A stretch of 64,000 bases of DNA from Psychromonas sp. SA13A (lineage in GTDB: Bacteria; Pseudomonadota; Gammaproteobacteria; Enterobacterales; Psychromonadaceae). Shown piece after piece: positions 48,010 to 56,916 of the stretch (positions are counted from its first letter, which is position 1; the number at the start of each line of letters is the position of its first letter). The position numbers and the translations under genes were made by a program. Location: the NCBI RefSeq assembly GCF_011378715.1, contig NZ_WTKU01000002.1, forward strand, positions 62,001-126,000, given 5' to 3'. The notes under the pieces were generated by a model. The model was not told where the DNA came from and did no database searches. It was given only the letters and a program-made list of their open reading frames with translations.

Positions 48010-49422
48010 TCACTGTAATGCCTCAATAAGTTCTTTTACGTTTTTAAGTGCTATGATTTTTTGGTCACCTTTAACAAATTGTTGCATTGACGCATGATAG
48101 GCAACTGAGGGAATGAATATTTGTTTTTTACCATGGCTTAAGGCTTCTCGTACGCGCGGTACAATTTGTGGAATTTGACGTAATTCACCGGTTAAGGCTA
48201 ATTCACCAATAAACACTGCATCGCTAGGTAAGGGTTTAGAGTTAATAGAGCTGAGTAACGCAGCAGTCACCGCCATATCCGTTGATGTTTCTGAATCAGC
48301 CATTTTTAAACCACCCACTAAACTGATATTAATATCGTAATAGGTGGGAATTCCGCCGTGTTTTTTTAATACGGCGGTAATTAATGATAAACGACTGTAG
48401 GAAACACCAATACAGTTACGAATAGATTTTTCACCTTCAACTTCAGTCGCTAATGCTTGAATTTCGATTAATAAATTTCGAGCGCCATCTTTAATCACTG
48501 AGATAGCAGAACCTTCAAAATGTTCTTCACTACCTGATAAAAATAAACGACTTGGATTATCAACGGAGCGCATACCTTTTTCAGTCATTTGAAAAATACC
48601 TACTTGCTCGGTATCACCAAAACGGTTTTTATCTGCACGTAAAATACGCACTGATGCATCATTAACCTCAATATGTATGGCAGTATCGATAATATGTTTA
48701 AGCGTTTGTGGTCCAGCCATTTGTGAGTTCTTGTTCACCTGGCCAACTAAAATTAATGTTATGCCGTGCTGCTTACACAATCGGTTTAATATTTTTGCAC
48801 AGGTTTTAACTTGTGTTACGCCACCAGCTGAACCATCAACAGAACTAGATTCAAATGCTTGTATTGAATCGGCAATTAAAAAACGTACGTTATTTTCAAT
48901 ACATTGGTCTACGATATCTTCAATACTGTCGGTGTCAGATAATAAAAAATTAGCTTCATTAAAATTTAAGTTTAAACGTTCGATACCGCGTTTTGCCCAT
49001 TGGCTTAAACTTTCTTCTGCTGTGACATATAAAGTGGACATAGTTTGTGACATAACTGATGCCACTTTAGTGAGTAGGGTGGTTTTGCCTGAACCCGGAT
49101 CACCGCTGATCAATACCACTGAACCTAATGTAATACCATCACCTAATACACGGTCTAATTCACTTAAACCAGTAGAAACACGTTGTGCATTTTCTACTTG
49201 TACCGATGAAATTCGCTTTACACCATTGGTGGTTACACCCGCGTATCCACCTGCTTGGTTACGATTGATAGCTGCATTAACAGATTTAGTGGTACTTGAT
49301 GCTTCACGGAATTCAGTGATCGTGTTCCAAGCTTTACATTCCCCACATTGACCTTGCCATTTGGTATAGTCTGCTCCACAGTCACTACATACATATGAAA
49401 TTTTTGTTTTTGCTTTTGCCAT
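48010..49422 (-). CDS. radA: DNA repair protein RadA
   Basis: 470-residue RecA-like branch-migration ATPase. N-terminal zinc finger C-x2-C...C-x2-C (VCSDCG, CGECK), Walker A SGDPGSGKTTL (about 106-116), the RadA-specific KNRFG in RADKNRFGD, and a C-terminal Lon-like domain (SDAVFIGELALTGELRQIP). Helps process recombination intermediates. Monocistronic between the methyltransferase and recX genes. Confidence 0.96.
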   Translation of the reverse strand: MAKAKTKISYVCSDCGADYTKWQGQCGECKAWNTITEFREASSTTKSVNAAINRNQAGGYAGVTTNGVKRISSVQVENAQRVSTGLSELDRVLGDGITLGSVVLISGDPGSGKTTLLTKVASVMSQTMSTLYVTAEESLSQWAKRGIERLNLNFNEANFLLSDTDSIEDIVDQCIENNVRFLIADSIQAFESSSVDGSAGGVTQVKTCAKILNRLCKQHGITLILVGQVNKNSQMAGPQTLKHIIDTAIHIEVNDASVRILRADKNRFGDTEQVGIFQMTEKGMRSVDNPSRLFLSGSEEHFEGSAISVIKDGARNLLIEIQALATEVEGEKSIRNCIGVSYSRLSLITAVLKKHGGIPTYYDINISLVGGLKMADSETSTDMAVTAALLSSINSKPLPSDAVFIGELALTGELRQIPQIVPRVREALSHGKKQIFIPSVAYHASMQQFVKGDQKIIALKNVKELIEALQ

Positions 49423-49527
49423 TATAGGTTCCGTATTTTAAAGCTGGTGTTGTTAATAAATAGTCAGCGTTTGAAGTCGCTATTCTTTTAAAGTCTGTCG
49501 TTCATATAAAGTCTGCTTAGATAAGTA

Positions 49528-50190
49528 TTATTCATCTAACGCTATATTTTCATTAAATAATTTAATCGCTTGGTTTGATTTAGCGTAGTCATAACCATGA
49601 GAAGTTAAATGACGTAACGCTTTACTCTTTTGCTTTTGATCGTCGATAGATACTCTGAATTTTTTAGAAAGTAATAAACATGCTTCGTCGAGATCGTTAA
49701 AGCTAGGCGTTGGAAAGTTTTCATTATGTGATTCAATGGCTAATGCAATATCACTAAAATTATGACCTTTGGCCTGTAAAAATCCCATCGCTTTTTGCTT
49801 TAGATGCTGAGTGACAATTGCCTCATTATATTTGTTGTCTAATAGTTGTTGCGCAGCATCAATATAATTAAACACATTTTCATCAAGCGTTTGTTTAATC
49901 AAACGTTCACTGATCCCTTTCTGTTTTAAGTCTTGTTTAATGCGTGTTTCACCATAACCTTTATTGCGAGAACTACGTAAAAAAGATTCAGTAAAACGTT
50001 GATCATCAAGATAATTATAATCTAAGCATTCATTAATGACCGCATCAATCCAGTCTTGATTGTCGGTTTTACGTTGTAATTTTTTTAATAACTCAGCTTG
50101 GCTATGATCTCGACGGGATAGATGCCAAAAAGCACTACGACGTACGCCTTCAATATCCTTTGCTATCTTAATGGGTTTATTAGCAAACAT
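49528..50190 (-). CDS. RecX family regulatory protein
   Basis: 220 residues of repeated three-helix RecX modules: ALLKKLQRK-type (HSQAELLKKLQRKT), DYNYLDDQRFTESFLRSSRNKGYGETRIKQDLKQKGIS, and a third module with AIVTQHLKQKAMGFLQAKGHNF, then a C-terminal extension. RecX proteins bind RecA filaments and curb RecA. Not next to recA, in contrast to E. coli recX, and longer than it. 105 bp upstream of radA. Confidence 0.8.
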   Translation of the reverse strand: MFANKPIKIAKDIEGVRRSAFWHLSRRDHSQAELLKKLQRKTDNQDWIDAVINECLDYNYLDDQRFTESFLRSSRNKGYGETRIKQDLKQKGISERLIKQTLDENVFNYIDAAQQLLDNKYNEAIVTQHLKQKAMGFLQAKGHNFSDIALAIESHNENFPTPSFNDLDEACLLLSKKFRVSIDDQKQKSKALRHLTSHGYDYAKSNQAIKLFNENIALDE

Positions 50191-50290
50191 AATTGACTCA
50201 CTTAAGTGTGTTTATATACAGTATAACGTTGTTGTGTGGAAAATTATACGCGCTTGTTTAGATGACATAAAATCAATGCCATCAAAGGAC

Positions 50291-50318
50291 TTGTATTGCC
50301 AAAAGATCCCCCTATAAT
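50291..50318 (+). promoter_or_regulatory. promoter of yhhQ
   Basis: TTGTAT (50291-50296), 16-bp spacer, TATAAT (50313-50318). Transcription would begin near 50325, about 20 bases before the riboswitch aptamer. Confidence 0.6.
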
Positions 50319-50345
50319 ATGCGACCCCATTTGGGATAAATAATA

Positions 50346-50382
50346 AGCGGGTTCCCTCACCCCGTTGTCATATATAAAAAGG
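50346..50382 (+). promoter_or_regulatory. class I preQ1 riboswitch (candidate)
   Basis: Compact aptamer layout: P1 stem AGCGGG/CCCGTT (50346-50351, 50361-50366), loop TTCCCTCAC, and an A-rich tail ending AAAAAGG (50376-50382). The GG of the tail, which is also the yhhQ ribosome-binding site, can pair with loop CC to form the H-type pseudoknot, so ligand would lower translation. It closely follows the Thermoanaerobacter class I example in layout (GGGU, C-rich loop, CCCC, A-rich AAGG). Confidence 0.8.
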
Positions 50383-50388
50383 TACAAT

Positions 50389-51048
50389 ATGTTATCACTT
50401 TCAAACACGCAAATTCGCCGTGCTATTACGCTATTGGTTGGATTTCACATCATTATAGTTTGTGCTAGTAATTACCTAGTTCAGCTACCTTTTACTTTAT
50501 TCGGTTGGCATACAACTTGGGGCGCATTTAGTTTCCCTTTTGTATATTTAGCAACAGATTTAACAGTAAGAATCTTTGGTCAGAAAGATGCTCGTCGCAT
50601 CATTTTTAAAGCAATGTTACCCGCATTGATAGTGTCCTACGTGATCGGTGTTTTATTCCATCAAGGCGTATTTCAAGGTATGGACGCACTGGCTGAATAT
50701 AATAGCTTTGTATTGAGGATTGCAGGGGCAAGTTTTGCTGCGTATCTTTTTGGACAGCTTTTAGATATTAAGGTATTTGCAAATCTGCGTTTAACTAAAA
50801 GCTGGTGGGTTGCACCTACCGCATCAACTTTATTAGGTAACCTTCTTGATACCCTAGTCTTCTTCTCACTCGCCTTCTATGCATCAACGGACAGTTTCAT
50901 GGCTGAAAATTGGCCTGAAATTGCAATGGTGGATTATGGATTTAAACTATTAGTTAGTTTGTGTTTATTCCTACCTGCCTATGGTGTGCTATTAAAAGTA
51001 TTAGAGAAGCGGATCATCAAATTACCTGCACAATCAGCCATTGCATAA
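50389..51048 (+). CDS. yhhQ: 7-cyano-7-deazaguanine/queuosine precursor transporter YhhQ
   Basis: 219-residue six-helix inner-membrane protein of the COG1738 family. It imports preQ0 or preQ1 for queuosine synthesis. FHIIIVCASNYLVQLPF, SFPFVYLATDLTVRIFG and the terminal KLLVSLCLFLPAYGVLLKVLE are typical. ATG 50389 is the start: AAGG is six bases upstream and the preceding sequence is the riboswitch, so an in-frame TTG at 50365 is excluded. Single-gene unit. Confidence 0.92.
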   Translation: MLSLSNTQIRRAITLLVGFHIIIVCASNYLVQLPFTLFGWHTTWGAFSFPFVYLATDLTVRIFGQKDARRIIFKAMLPALIVSYVIGVLFHQGVFQGMDALAEYNSFVLRIAGASFAAYLFGQLLDIKVFANLRLTKSWWVAPTASTLLGNLLDTLVFFSLAFYASTDSFMAENWPEIAMVDYGFKLLVSLCLFLPAYGVLLKVLEKRIIKLPAQSAIA

Positions 51049-51069
51049 GAATCGTTAAGGTTTAGCAAG

Positions 51070-51140
51070 GTTTTACTCTGAATTTAGTTATAGATTCAGA
51101 GTAAAACATCAGAGGTTCAAAGGGAGAGCCTCTTGATGTT
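51070..51140 (+). repeat. two consecutive strong hairpins after yhhQ
   Basis: GTTTTACTCTGAAT pairs perfectly with ATTCAGAGTAAAAC (51070-51083 with 51094-51107). The next hairpin, AACATCA-GAGG with CCTC-T-TGATGTT (51105-51115 with 51129-51140), overlaps its last bases. Likely a 3' end structure for yhhQ; T residues follow only loosely. Confidence 0.75.
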
Positions 51141-51266
51141 TATATTCACTCTATTTTTCTATTTTACTGAAAGACGTAATAAATCCGCTATTCAATCAAG
51201 AGACTATTTAATTGAGCCCTATTTAACTTAGCCTCTATTAAACTAGGTCGCTATCTAAATATGCTC

Positions 51267-52004
51267 TTAAGCAGAATATCTATTTTCTAGTTCTTGCCAA
51301 TCTTCATCTAACCAACTATCTGGTTTTGGCCAATGTTCTGGTGGTAATGTTAGAGCGAAGTGTTTGATATCACTTAATCGCTCACCCTCAAAAATATTAT
51401 CGAGTACTAATAATGACTGAGGTGCAGTAATTATCGTTATGTTGTCGCTTGGTTTTAACAAAGTACTAGGATCAATTTGATCCTGTTGACTTTGATAGTC
51501 ATAAATAACTCTGATCAGATTGGCTTTACAATGAATATTAGGGCTTTCTGTATCTGAGTTTGATTGTAATAATAAAAAATACAGCAACCCGCCATGTTCA
51601 GGTTCTTTAAAACATTTAACTGCCATCACTTGAAATGATTCTTTGCACACTTGTTGTGCTTTTATATCTGCATTTACTAATGTATATAAATTATCTGATT
51701 CAGCTAACCACTTTCTCGTTGAATTAATAGCAAAGGTGGCAGCTAATACGATGGCGGTTGGGAATATAAAGGCTGCATACTGGCTACTTATTCCGATATC
51801 CAAAGGACTAAAACTAGCCAGTAATAAGCTAGATACGAACCAAATGATACAAAAAGCAGCGAGAGAAAATACCCAAAATACTGCTGTATTTAATGCGGCT
51901 TTCAAGTAACGCTTTTGAGGAACGGGTAAAGTACTGAGAATGTCAGTTAATTGTTTGTGCTCGTGTGTTGATATTTTTTGTAATGTTTTATTTTGCGTTA
52001 GCAC
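51267..52004 (-). CDS. hypothetical membrane protein with two transmembrane helices
   Basis: Not recognised. 245 residues: two hydrophobic helices (about 38-65 and 75-93, AALNTAVFWVFSLAAF and YAAFIFPTAIVLAATF), flanked by soluble parts. The C-terminal ~140 residues form a mixed alpha/beta domain with Trp-rich end HWPKPDSWLDEDWQELE. Upstream on the same strand is the DUF2960 gene, 47 bp away, so the two may be cotranscribed. Confidence 0.6.
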   Translation of the reverse strand: MLTQNKTLQKISTHEHKQLTDILSTLPVPQKRYLKAALNTAVFWVFSLAAFCIIWFVSSLLLASFSPLDIGISSQYAAFIFPTAIVLAATFAINSTRKWLAESDNLYTLVNADIKAQQVCKESFQVMAVKCFKEPEHGGLLYFLLLQSNSDTESPNIHCKANLIRVIYDYQSQQDQIDPSTLLKPSDNITIITAPQSLLVLDNIFEGERLSDIKHFALTLPPEHWPKPDSWLDEDWQELENRYSA

Positions 52005-52051
52005 GTAATTTATTCCGTGAAAGGAGAGAGGCTTTGATCGCCTCTCTGAAT

Positions 52052-52327
52052 TTATTTATTGTCTTTATTGGTTTTTTTATCTTTTGTCTCATCACGTACA
52101 AACTTGATCTCAGAAAAACCCATACGTTCAAATTCATTTGCACGATAATTTTTCATTATTCCTTGGCCACGCGAGCTCATTTCTAGCTGTTTTTCCATTG
52201 CCCAAAATGATTTTAAATCAACACCTTCTGCCGCTGCAACCGCTTCAAAAATATCAAAGTGTTGGCTAAAAGAAAATGAGATTGTTTTTTTGGTGCCTTG
52301 GTAAAAATAGGTGACTTGACGTGCCAT
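52052..52327 (-). CDS. DUF2960 family protein
   Basis: 91-residue protein matching DUF2960: MARQVTYFYQGTKKTISF start, then FEAVAAAEGVDLKSFWAME, QLEMSSRGQG and FERMGFSEIKFV; a Lys/Asp-rich tail. Function unknown; restricted to marine gammaproteobacteria. The start at 52327 is supported by GGAATAATT upstream; an earlier in-frame ATG (52408) adds an unrelated hydrophobic tail. Confidence 0.78.
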   Translation of the reverse strand: MARQVTYFYQGTKKTISFSFSQHFDIFEAVAAAEGVDLKSFWAMEKQLEMSSRGQGIMKNYRANEFERMGFSEIKFVRDETKDKKTNKDNK

Positions 52328-52576
52328 AGAATTATTCCAATAAATAAAAAAAGAGGATTTTAGCACAGCTTGAAGTGTTGCTATAACTACCTTTTTCGAT
52401 TTAATCAAATTACTTTTTTTAATAAATTTGAGCTAAGACTCTGAAAAGCCGTTAATAACGCGTATTTTTGTCATTTTGTATTAATTTATTGGTGTAAAAT
52501 TAAAGTAACAATAAAATTAATTATCCAGAGAAGGGGTGTGCTAAAAAACACATTTCTTTCAACTTAAAGGTCAACT

Positions 52577-54301
52577 ATGTCGCTTAACCTCTCACACAAT
52601 AACTTAATGTCTTTAGCAGATTATACTTTTAAAAAGTATGCATCGAACACCTTTGTGACAAATGTAGGAGAAGAAGGATTCACCTATCAGCAAGCAGGAG
52701 AAAAAGTTATTCAACTGCAAGCAATGTTCAAAGATTTAGGGATAAAACAAGGCGATAAGGTAGCGATATGCAGTGAAAATATGCCACATTGGGGCATAGT
52801 GTACCTCGCAATAACTGCAATGGGAGTTATTGCTGTTCCTATTTTGCCTGATTTTCATAGTAATGAAATTCATCACATTATTAAACATTCGCAGGTGCAA
52901 GCTATTTTTGTTTCAAACAAAATATGTACACGTCTTAATGAAGATGATTTTAGTTCTAGCCTTTCTTATGTTTTTTCACTAGAAACCTTAGATATATTAG
53001 AGGATAAAACGCCTAAGCATTCAGATTTGTTTATTAAAGGCGCAGAAACTATTGCGCAGATGAAAGATAAAGCCATACAGTTTGCAAAGCAGAAAAAGCT
53101 CTTAAAAATGAGTGAAATTGATAATTCGTTAACCATCAATCCAAACGATGTTGCAGTTATCATTTACACTTCAGGCACAACCGGACAATCAAAAGGTGTG
53201 ATGTTAAGTCATTACAATTTAATGGCGCAGTTGTATCAAGCTAATACCTTAGCGGATATTATTGAGACAGATAGATTTTTATCGATATTGCCATTAGCGC
53301 ATACTTTTGAATGTTCAGTTGGACTTTTAGTACCTTTTGCAAACGGCGCTTCGGTACATTACATCAACAAAGTACCTTCACCAAAGATCATCTTGGCAGC
53401 AATGCAGCAAGTTAAACCAACCTGTATGTTGAGTGTGCCATTAGTCATTGAAAAAATTTATAAAAGCAAAGTTATCGCCGAAATCAATAAGAGTAAAGTA
53501 ACAAAATTTATGTATGAAAATATTAGCTTTGTACGTAAACAATTAAATAAAATGGCCGGTAAAAAATTGATGCAAAGCTTTGGCGGAGAAATTAAATTCT
53601 TTGGTATTGGTGGTGCTAAGTTATCAAAGTTTGTTGAACAATTTCTCTTAGAAGCTAATTTCCCTTATGCGATAGGTTACGGTTTGACTGAAACTGCGCC
53701 TATTATCGCTGGGGCCATACCAGGTAAAACTCGCATCGGTACAACCGGCGTTTTTGCTCCAGAAATAGAATATCGCTTTGCAAAACAAAACGAGCAGGAT
53801 CGAGATGGCGAATTACATGTGCGCGGACCTAATGTGATGCTCGGGTATTATAAAGAGAAGGAGCGTACTGAAGAGGTGTTAGATAGCGAAGGATGGTTTA
53901 ATACGGGAGATCTAGGTTATGTTGATGATATGGGCATTTTAACTATTAGCGGGCGTAGTAAAAATGTGATTATCGGTGCGAGTGGTGAAAATATTTACCC
54001 TGAATCGGTTGAGTCTGTGATTGAACAGCATCCTTTAGTTATTGATTCGATGGTCTACGAAGTAGATAAAAAGTTAGTGGCGAAAATTTATATTGATTAT
54101 GACCTGTTCGATGAACAGCATAATTTAAAAACACAAAGTGATTTTGATTTACATAAAGATATTGTGTCTTTATTGGAAAGCATTAGAAATGAGGCAAATG
54201 AAAGCTTAGCTTCGTTTTCTAAAATCAGTTCAGTAGTTGAACAGGCTGAGCCTTTTATTAAAACACCGACAAAAAAAATTAAACGCTATTTACATATGTA
54301 A
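52577..54301 (+). CDS. AMP-dependent acyl-CoA synthetase/ligase
   Basis: 574 residues. Adenylate-forming enzyme motifs: A3 IIYTSGTTGQSKGVMLSH (about 195-212), A5 GYGLTETAP, and A8 GWFNTGDLGYVDDMGILTISGRSKNVII. The C-terminal lysine is in TPTKKIKRYL. Long-chain-fatty-acid specificity is suggested by overall likeness to FadD/FAA-type enzymes but is not certain. GTCAACTATG precedes the start with a weak ribosome-binding site AAAGG. Confidence 0.9.
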   Translation: MSLNLSHNNLMSLADYTFKKYASNTFVTNVGEEGFTYQQAGEKVIQLQAMFKDLGIKQGDKVAICSENMPHWGIVYLAITAMGVIAVPILPDFHSNEIHHIIKHSQVQAIFVSNKICTRLNEDDFSSSLSYVFSLETLDILEDKTPKHSDLFIKGAETIAQMKDKAIQFAKQKKLLKMSEIDNSLTINPNDVAVIIYTSGTTGQSKGVMLSHYNLMAQLYQANTLADIIETDRFLSILPLAHTFECSVGLLVPFANGASVHYINKVPSPKIILAAMQQVKPTCMLSVPLVIEKIYKSKVIAEINKSKVTKFMYENISFVRKQLNKMAGKKLMQSFGGEIKFFGIGGAKLSKFVEQFLLEANFPYAIGYGLTETAPIIAGAIPGKTRIGTTGVFAPEIEYRFAKQNEQDRDGELHVRGPNVMLGYYKEKERTEEVLDSEGWFNTGDLGYVDDMGILTISGRSKNVIIGASGENIYPESVESVIEQHPLVIDSMVYEVDKKLVAKIYIDYDLFDEQHNLKTQSDFDLHKDIVSLLESIRNEANESLASFSKISSVVEQAEPFIKTPTKKIKRYLHM

Positions 54302-54312
54302 CTTATTAGTAA

Positions 54313-54450
54313 GCTTATGATACTAAAGCAGAACAACCAGCTATCGTTAAAGTATTGAAAGAAGGGGCTGTTACCATTTTTGAAGATATTCAATGGAGCT
54401 TTATTAACAATAAAAAGCAGTATATTCAATTTGAACGGTATTCTGCTTAG
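54313..54450 (+). pseudogene. 3' fragment of an unidentified protein gene
   Basis: Directly after the synthetase stop, a frame of 45 codons without a good start reads protein-like: AYDTKAEQPAIVKVLKEG, VTIFEDIQWSFINNKKQYI, ending QFERYSA and TAG. The only possible starts are weak (TTG). It looks like the C-terminal remnant of a deleted gene; source family not recognised. Confidence 0.35.
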
Positions 54451-54613
54451 ATTACTTTTTGACTAAATAACCGTATAAAGTGAGGTGTATAGCATCTTCC
54501 TGAAGTAATTATTATAACAATCCTTAAACTGATTTAAATCAAAGTCTATTTTTAGCTTCTTAACTACATTAACTATCAAGACATTTAATTATTAGTTAAT
54601 TTAGGAGGTAATA

Positions 54614-54751
54614 ATGGATTTTTTCTCTATGTTGTTGAATGACCCTATTGTTGGTGCTGGCGTTGCGGTTATCGCAGGGACGTGTTTAATTGTGGGCTAT
54701 ATTGCTTATTATTTTATTAAAAACATCATTAAAGCAGGTCCTCGTGAATAG
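54614..54751 (+). CDS. small membrane protein (45 aa)
   Basis: A perfect AGGAGG five bases before ATG 54614 starts 45 codons. The protein has an N-terminal amphipathic part (MDFFSMLLNDPIVG), one hydrophobic helix (about 12-36: AGVAVIAGTCLIVGYIAYYF) and a basic tail KNIIKAGPRE, the layout of a single-pass inner-membrane peptide with cytoplasmic C-terminus. It resembles in layout DUF3149-type small proteins, but the family assignment is not secure. Alone between the acyl-CoA synthetase and ppiC. Confidence 0.7.
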   Translation: MDFFSMLLNDPIVGAGVAVIAGTCLIVGYIAYYFIKNIIKAGPRE

Positions 54752-55165
54752 ACTATTAGATGCCTAATATACTGTGATCTTGTTTAAAAGCTAAAGGTCA
54801 TAGGTAAATATGTTGTTAAAGGCCATAGGCTGACAACAATTAAATTATATCGACTTGTGACTAGTTCAAATACTAAAGCGTATATGTAAGTTCATTACAT
54901 TGCTGGTTATTCGTTAACCTCGCATCGTTAACCCTGTAATATTTTTATAATGGGGCTACCTAGTCAGTCACAGCTAGTTAATAAATGTACCTTGAATTTT
55001 GATACCTGATCATAATATTTTCTTCTGTACTTTAATCTGCTTAGTATTTTTGAACAAACTGCTATAAAAAATATTTTGAAATAATCGTTTAACCTCAACA
55101 TAAATGCATCCATTTCGATCTGATTTGCTATCATAGCGAAGTTTTAATAATCAGAGATAAATAAC
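54752..55165. other. intergenic region with short repeats
   Basis: No gene seen. Contains a dispersed repeat copy B (54790-54806) and two exact copies of TCGTTAACC (54911-54919, 54925-54933, 14-bp period). The ppiC promoter should lie at its end. Confidence 0.5.
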
Positions 55166-55444
55166 ATGGCTAACACTGCATCCGCATTACATATTCTAGT
55201 AAAACACCAAGAGAAAGCTGAAGATATTCTTGCTCAATTAAAAAAAGGGGCAAAATTTCAGACTTTAGCAAAAAAATATTCAACCTGTCCTTCGGGTAAA
55301 AAAGGGGGAGATTTAGGTGAGTTTAAAAAAGGGCAAATGGTACCTGCTTTCGATAAAGTCTGTTTTAGTGCTGAATTGATCACTCCTCACTTAGTAAAAA
55401 CAAAATTCGGCTGGCATATCATAAAGGTCTTATATCGAACCTGA
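55166..55444 (+). CDS. ppiC: parvulin-type peptidyl-prolyl cis-trans isomerase
   Basis: 92-residue single-domain parvulin (EC 5.2.1.8), the size of E. coli PpiC (93). [57 protein letters not shown] and [12 protein letters not shown] are hallmarks. No signal peptide; cytoplasmic folding helper. Confidence 0.95.
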   Translation: MANTASALHILVKHQEKAEDILAQLKKGAKFQTLAKKYSTCPSGKKGGDLGEFKKGQMVPAFDKVCFSAELITPHLVKTKFGWHIIKVLYRT

Positions 55445-55906
55445 ATATTTGGATTTTGACTCGGTAAATAATAAGTGGGGTTATTAAACATTGCAGTACT
55501 CAATAACTCCATTAATTTTTATTAATATTAACGTTATTTTTAAATTTATTGATATTACTTTGGTATTAATAAAGCAGTTAAAATATATGTTTTATATGCC
55601 TTTTATTTGTCTTCGCTCGGATATGAAAATATAGTCGCAAGTATAATCTATCTCTTTATGAGTGTTTTTTAAGGCCCGTATTGATTGATGTTTGCCACTA
55701 GATAAGCAATAGCGTTTGAAAAATCACATTATTCATTATTTTTTTAAGATATTGATTTGTTTTGTGGTTTTTTTTTTGATTTTCTTTAAAGTGGATGTCA
55801 GAATCTAGCCATTAAAGATGGAACTTTATTATTAAATGGTTAAATAGATAACGTCATTTTAAGCGCATTAATTTCTTTTTTCCTAGTAGGTAAATACTTC
55901 ATAAAT
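55445..55906. other. AT-rich intergenic region
   Basis: No gene seen. GGGGTTATT (55477-55485) can pair with AATAACTCC (55502-55510) ahead of a T tract, a weak ppiC terminator. Contains long T runs before the J-domain gene. Confidence 0.45.
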
Positions 55907-56794
55907 ATGAATAACCATGATATTTTAGGGACAAATGACTCTTGGTCACAAAAAGCAATTCGTAGGCAATTTAAGCTACTATCATTAAAAATTCACCCTG
56001 ATAAATCGGGCACTAGTGAATTATTTAAAATAGTACATATAGCTTATAAAAATATCACCAGCGGGAAAGGTAATGAACATTTCGTTTATTTACCTTCTGA
56101 GGTGATTGTTGTTGATGAAGAAAAACTAGACGCAGAGTCTTTACGTATAAAAGTCCATCAGTTACTTGAAGACATCAAAATTAAAACAGATTGTTTAACA
56201 GAAGCCAATGCTGAAATCCGTAAACTAACTGCTGATTCTGATGTTGCTAAAGTCGCAAAGCAACTTAAGTTTGTATTAACAACGTTATTTATTGTGATGG
56301 TTTGTGGCTCGATTCTGCTAATGACATCATTAAATGAAGAAGAAGATTCAATCCTACCTACGCCTCGATTCTTTATTAGCTCAATGCCCGAAACATTACC
56401 GGTAAAACCTAAAATATTATTAAAGGCTAAAACTCGTAGCTGGAAGAATGTACCAGGATATTCTAAATCTAGTGACTTTGGTGAGTTTATTTTGATCACT
56501 GAGTTAGGCATTCCAACCCTGATGTTTCAAGTCGATAAGTCGCTTTATAATAACGAGCAAAGAGCGATGTTACGCAATGAAAAGCACGGTTCTTGTGAAG
56601 CTGCATTGAGCGTCAATAACTATCAACGTGTAGGGCTAATTAACCCCTTTGCAAGAGCAACGATAGATGAGAACTTTATTTTTTCTATTTGGTTATTTGA
56701 TAGTGTTGATTTAGCCATGTTTAAAGACTTTGAAGTATTAACGCTAATATGTGATGACATAAAATACAGCGCTCATTTAAAACTCGCTAAATAA
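55907..56794 (+). CDS. membrane-anchored J-domain protein
   Basis: 295 residues. The N-terminal J-domain (about 3-52) keeps the DnaK-stimulating His30-Pro31-Asp32 (IHPDKSGTSE) in a shortened form. A charged coiled coil (about 71-118), a single hydrophobic helix (about 122-142, FVLTTLFIVMVCGSILLM), then a periplasmic domain of ~150 residues (RSWKNVPGYSKSSDFGEFIL ... LICDDIKYSAHLKLAK) with two cysteines. This orders a DnaK recruiter on the cytoplasmic side with a sensor-like domain outside. I do not recognise the outer domain. Confidence 0.75.
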   Translation: MNNHDILGTNDSWSQKAIRRQFKLLSLKIHPDKSGTSELFKIVHIAYKNITSGKGNEHFVYLPSEVIVVDEEKLDAESLRIKVHQLLEDIKIKTDCLTEANAEIRKLTADSDVAKVAKQLKFVLTTLFIVMVCGSILLMTSLNEEEDSILPTPRFFISSMPETLPVKPKILLKAKTRSWKNVPGYSKSSDFGEFILITELGIPTLMFQVDKSLYNNEQRAMLRNEKHGSCEAALSVNNYQRVGLINPFARATIDENFIFSIWLFDSVDLAMFKDFEVLTLICDDIKYSAHLKLAK

Positions 56795-56916
56795 TAGTTA
56801 ATCGCTCGTAAGGTTATCATCTTTTGTTTTGCCTGATCTGTGAGTGGGCGACTGGCAGAATGTCTATTGGTTATTACGGGTATAGACTGTCTTTGCTATA
56901 GATTGAGGAAGCTGAA

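Noticed and set aside
48677-49351. 224-codon plus-strand frame inside radA
   Set aside because: It lies entirely antisense to the clearly real radA gene, has no ribosome-binding site and its composition follows the complementary codons.
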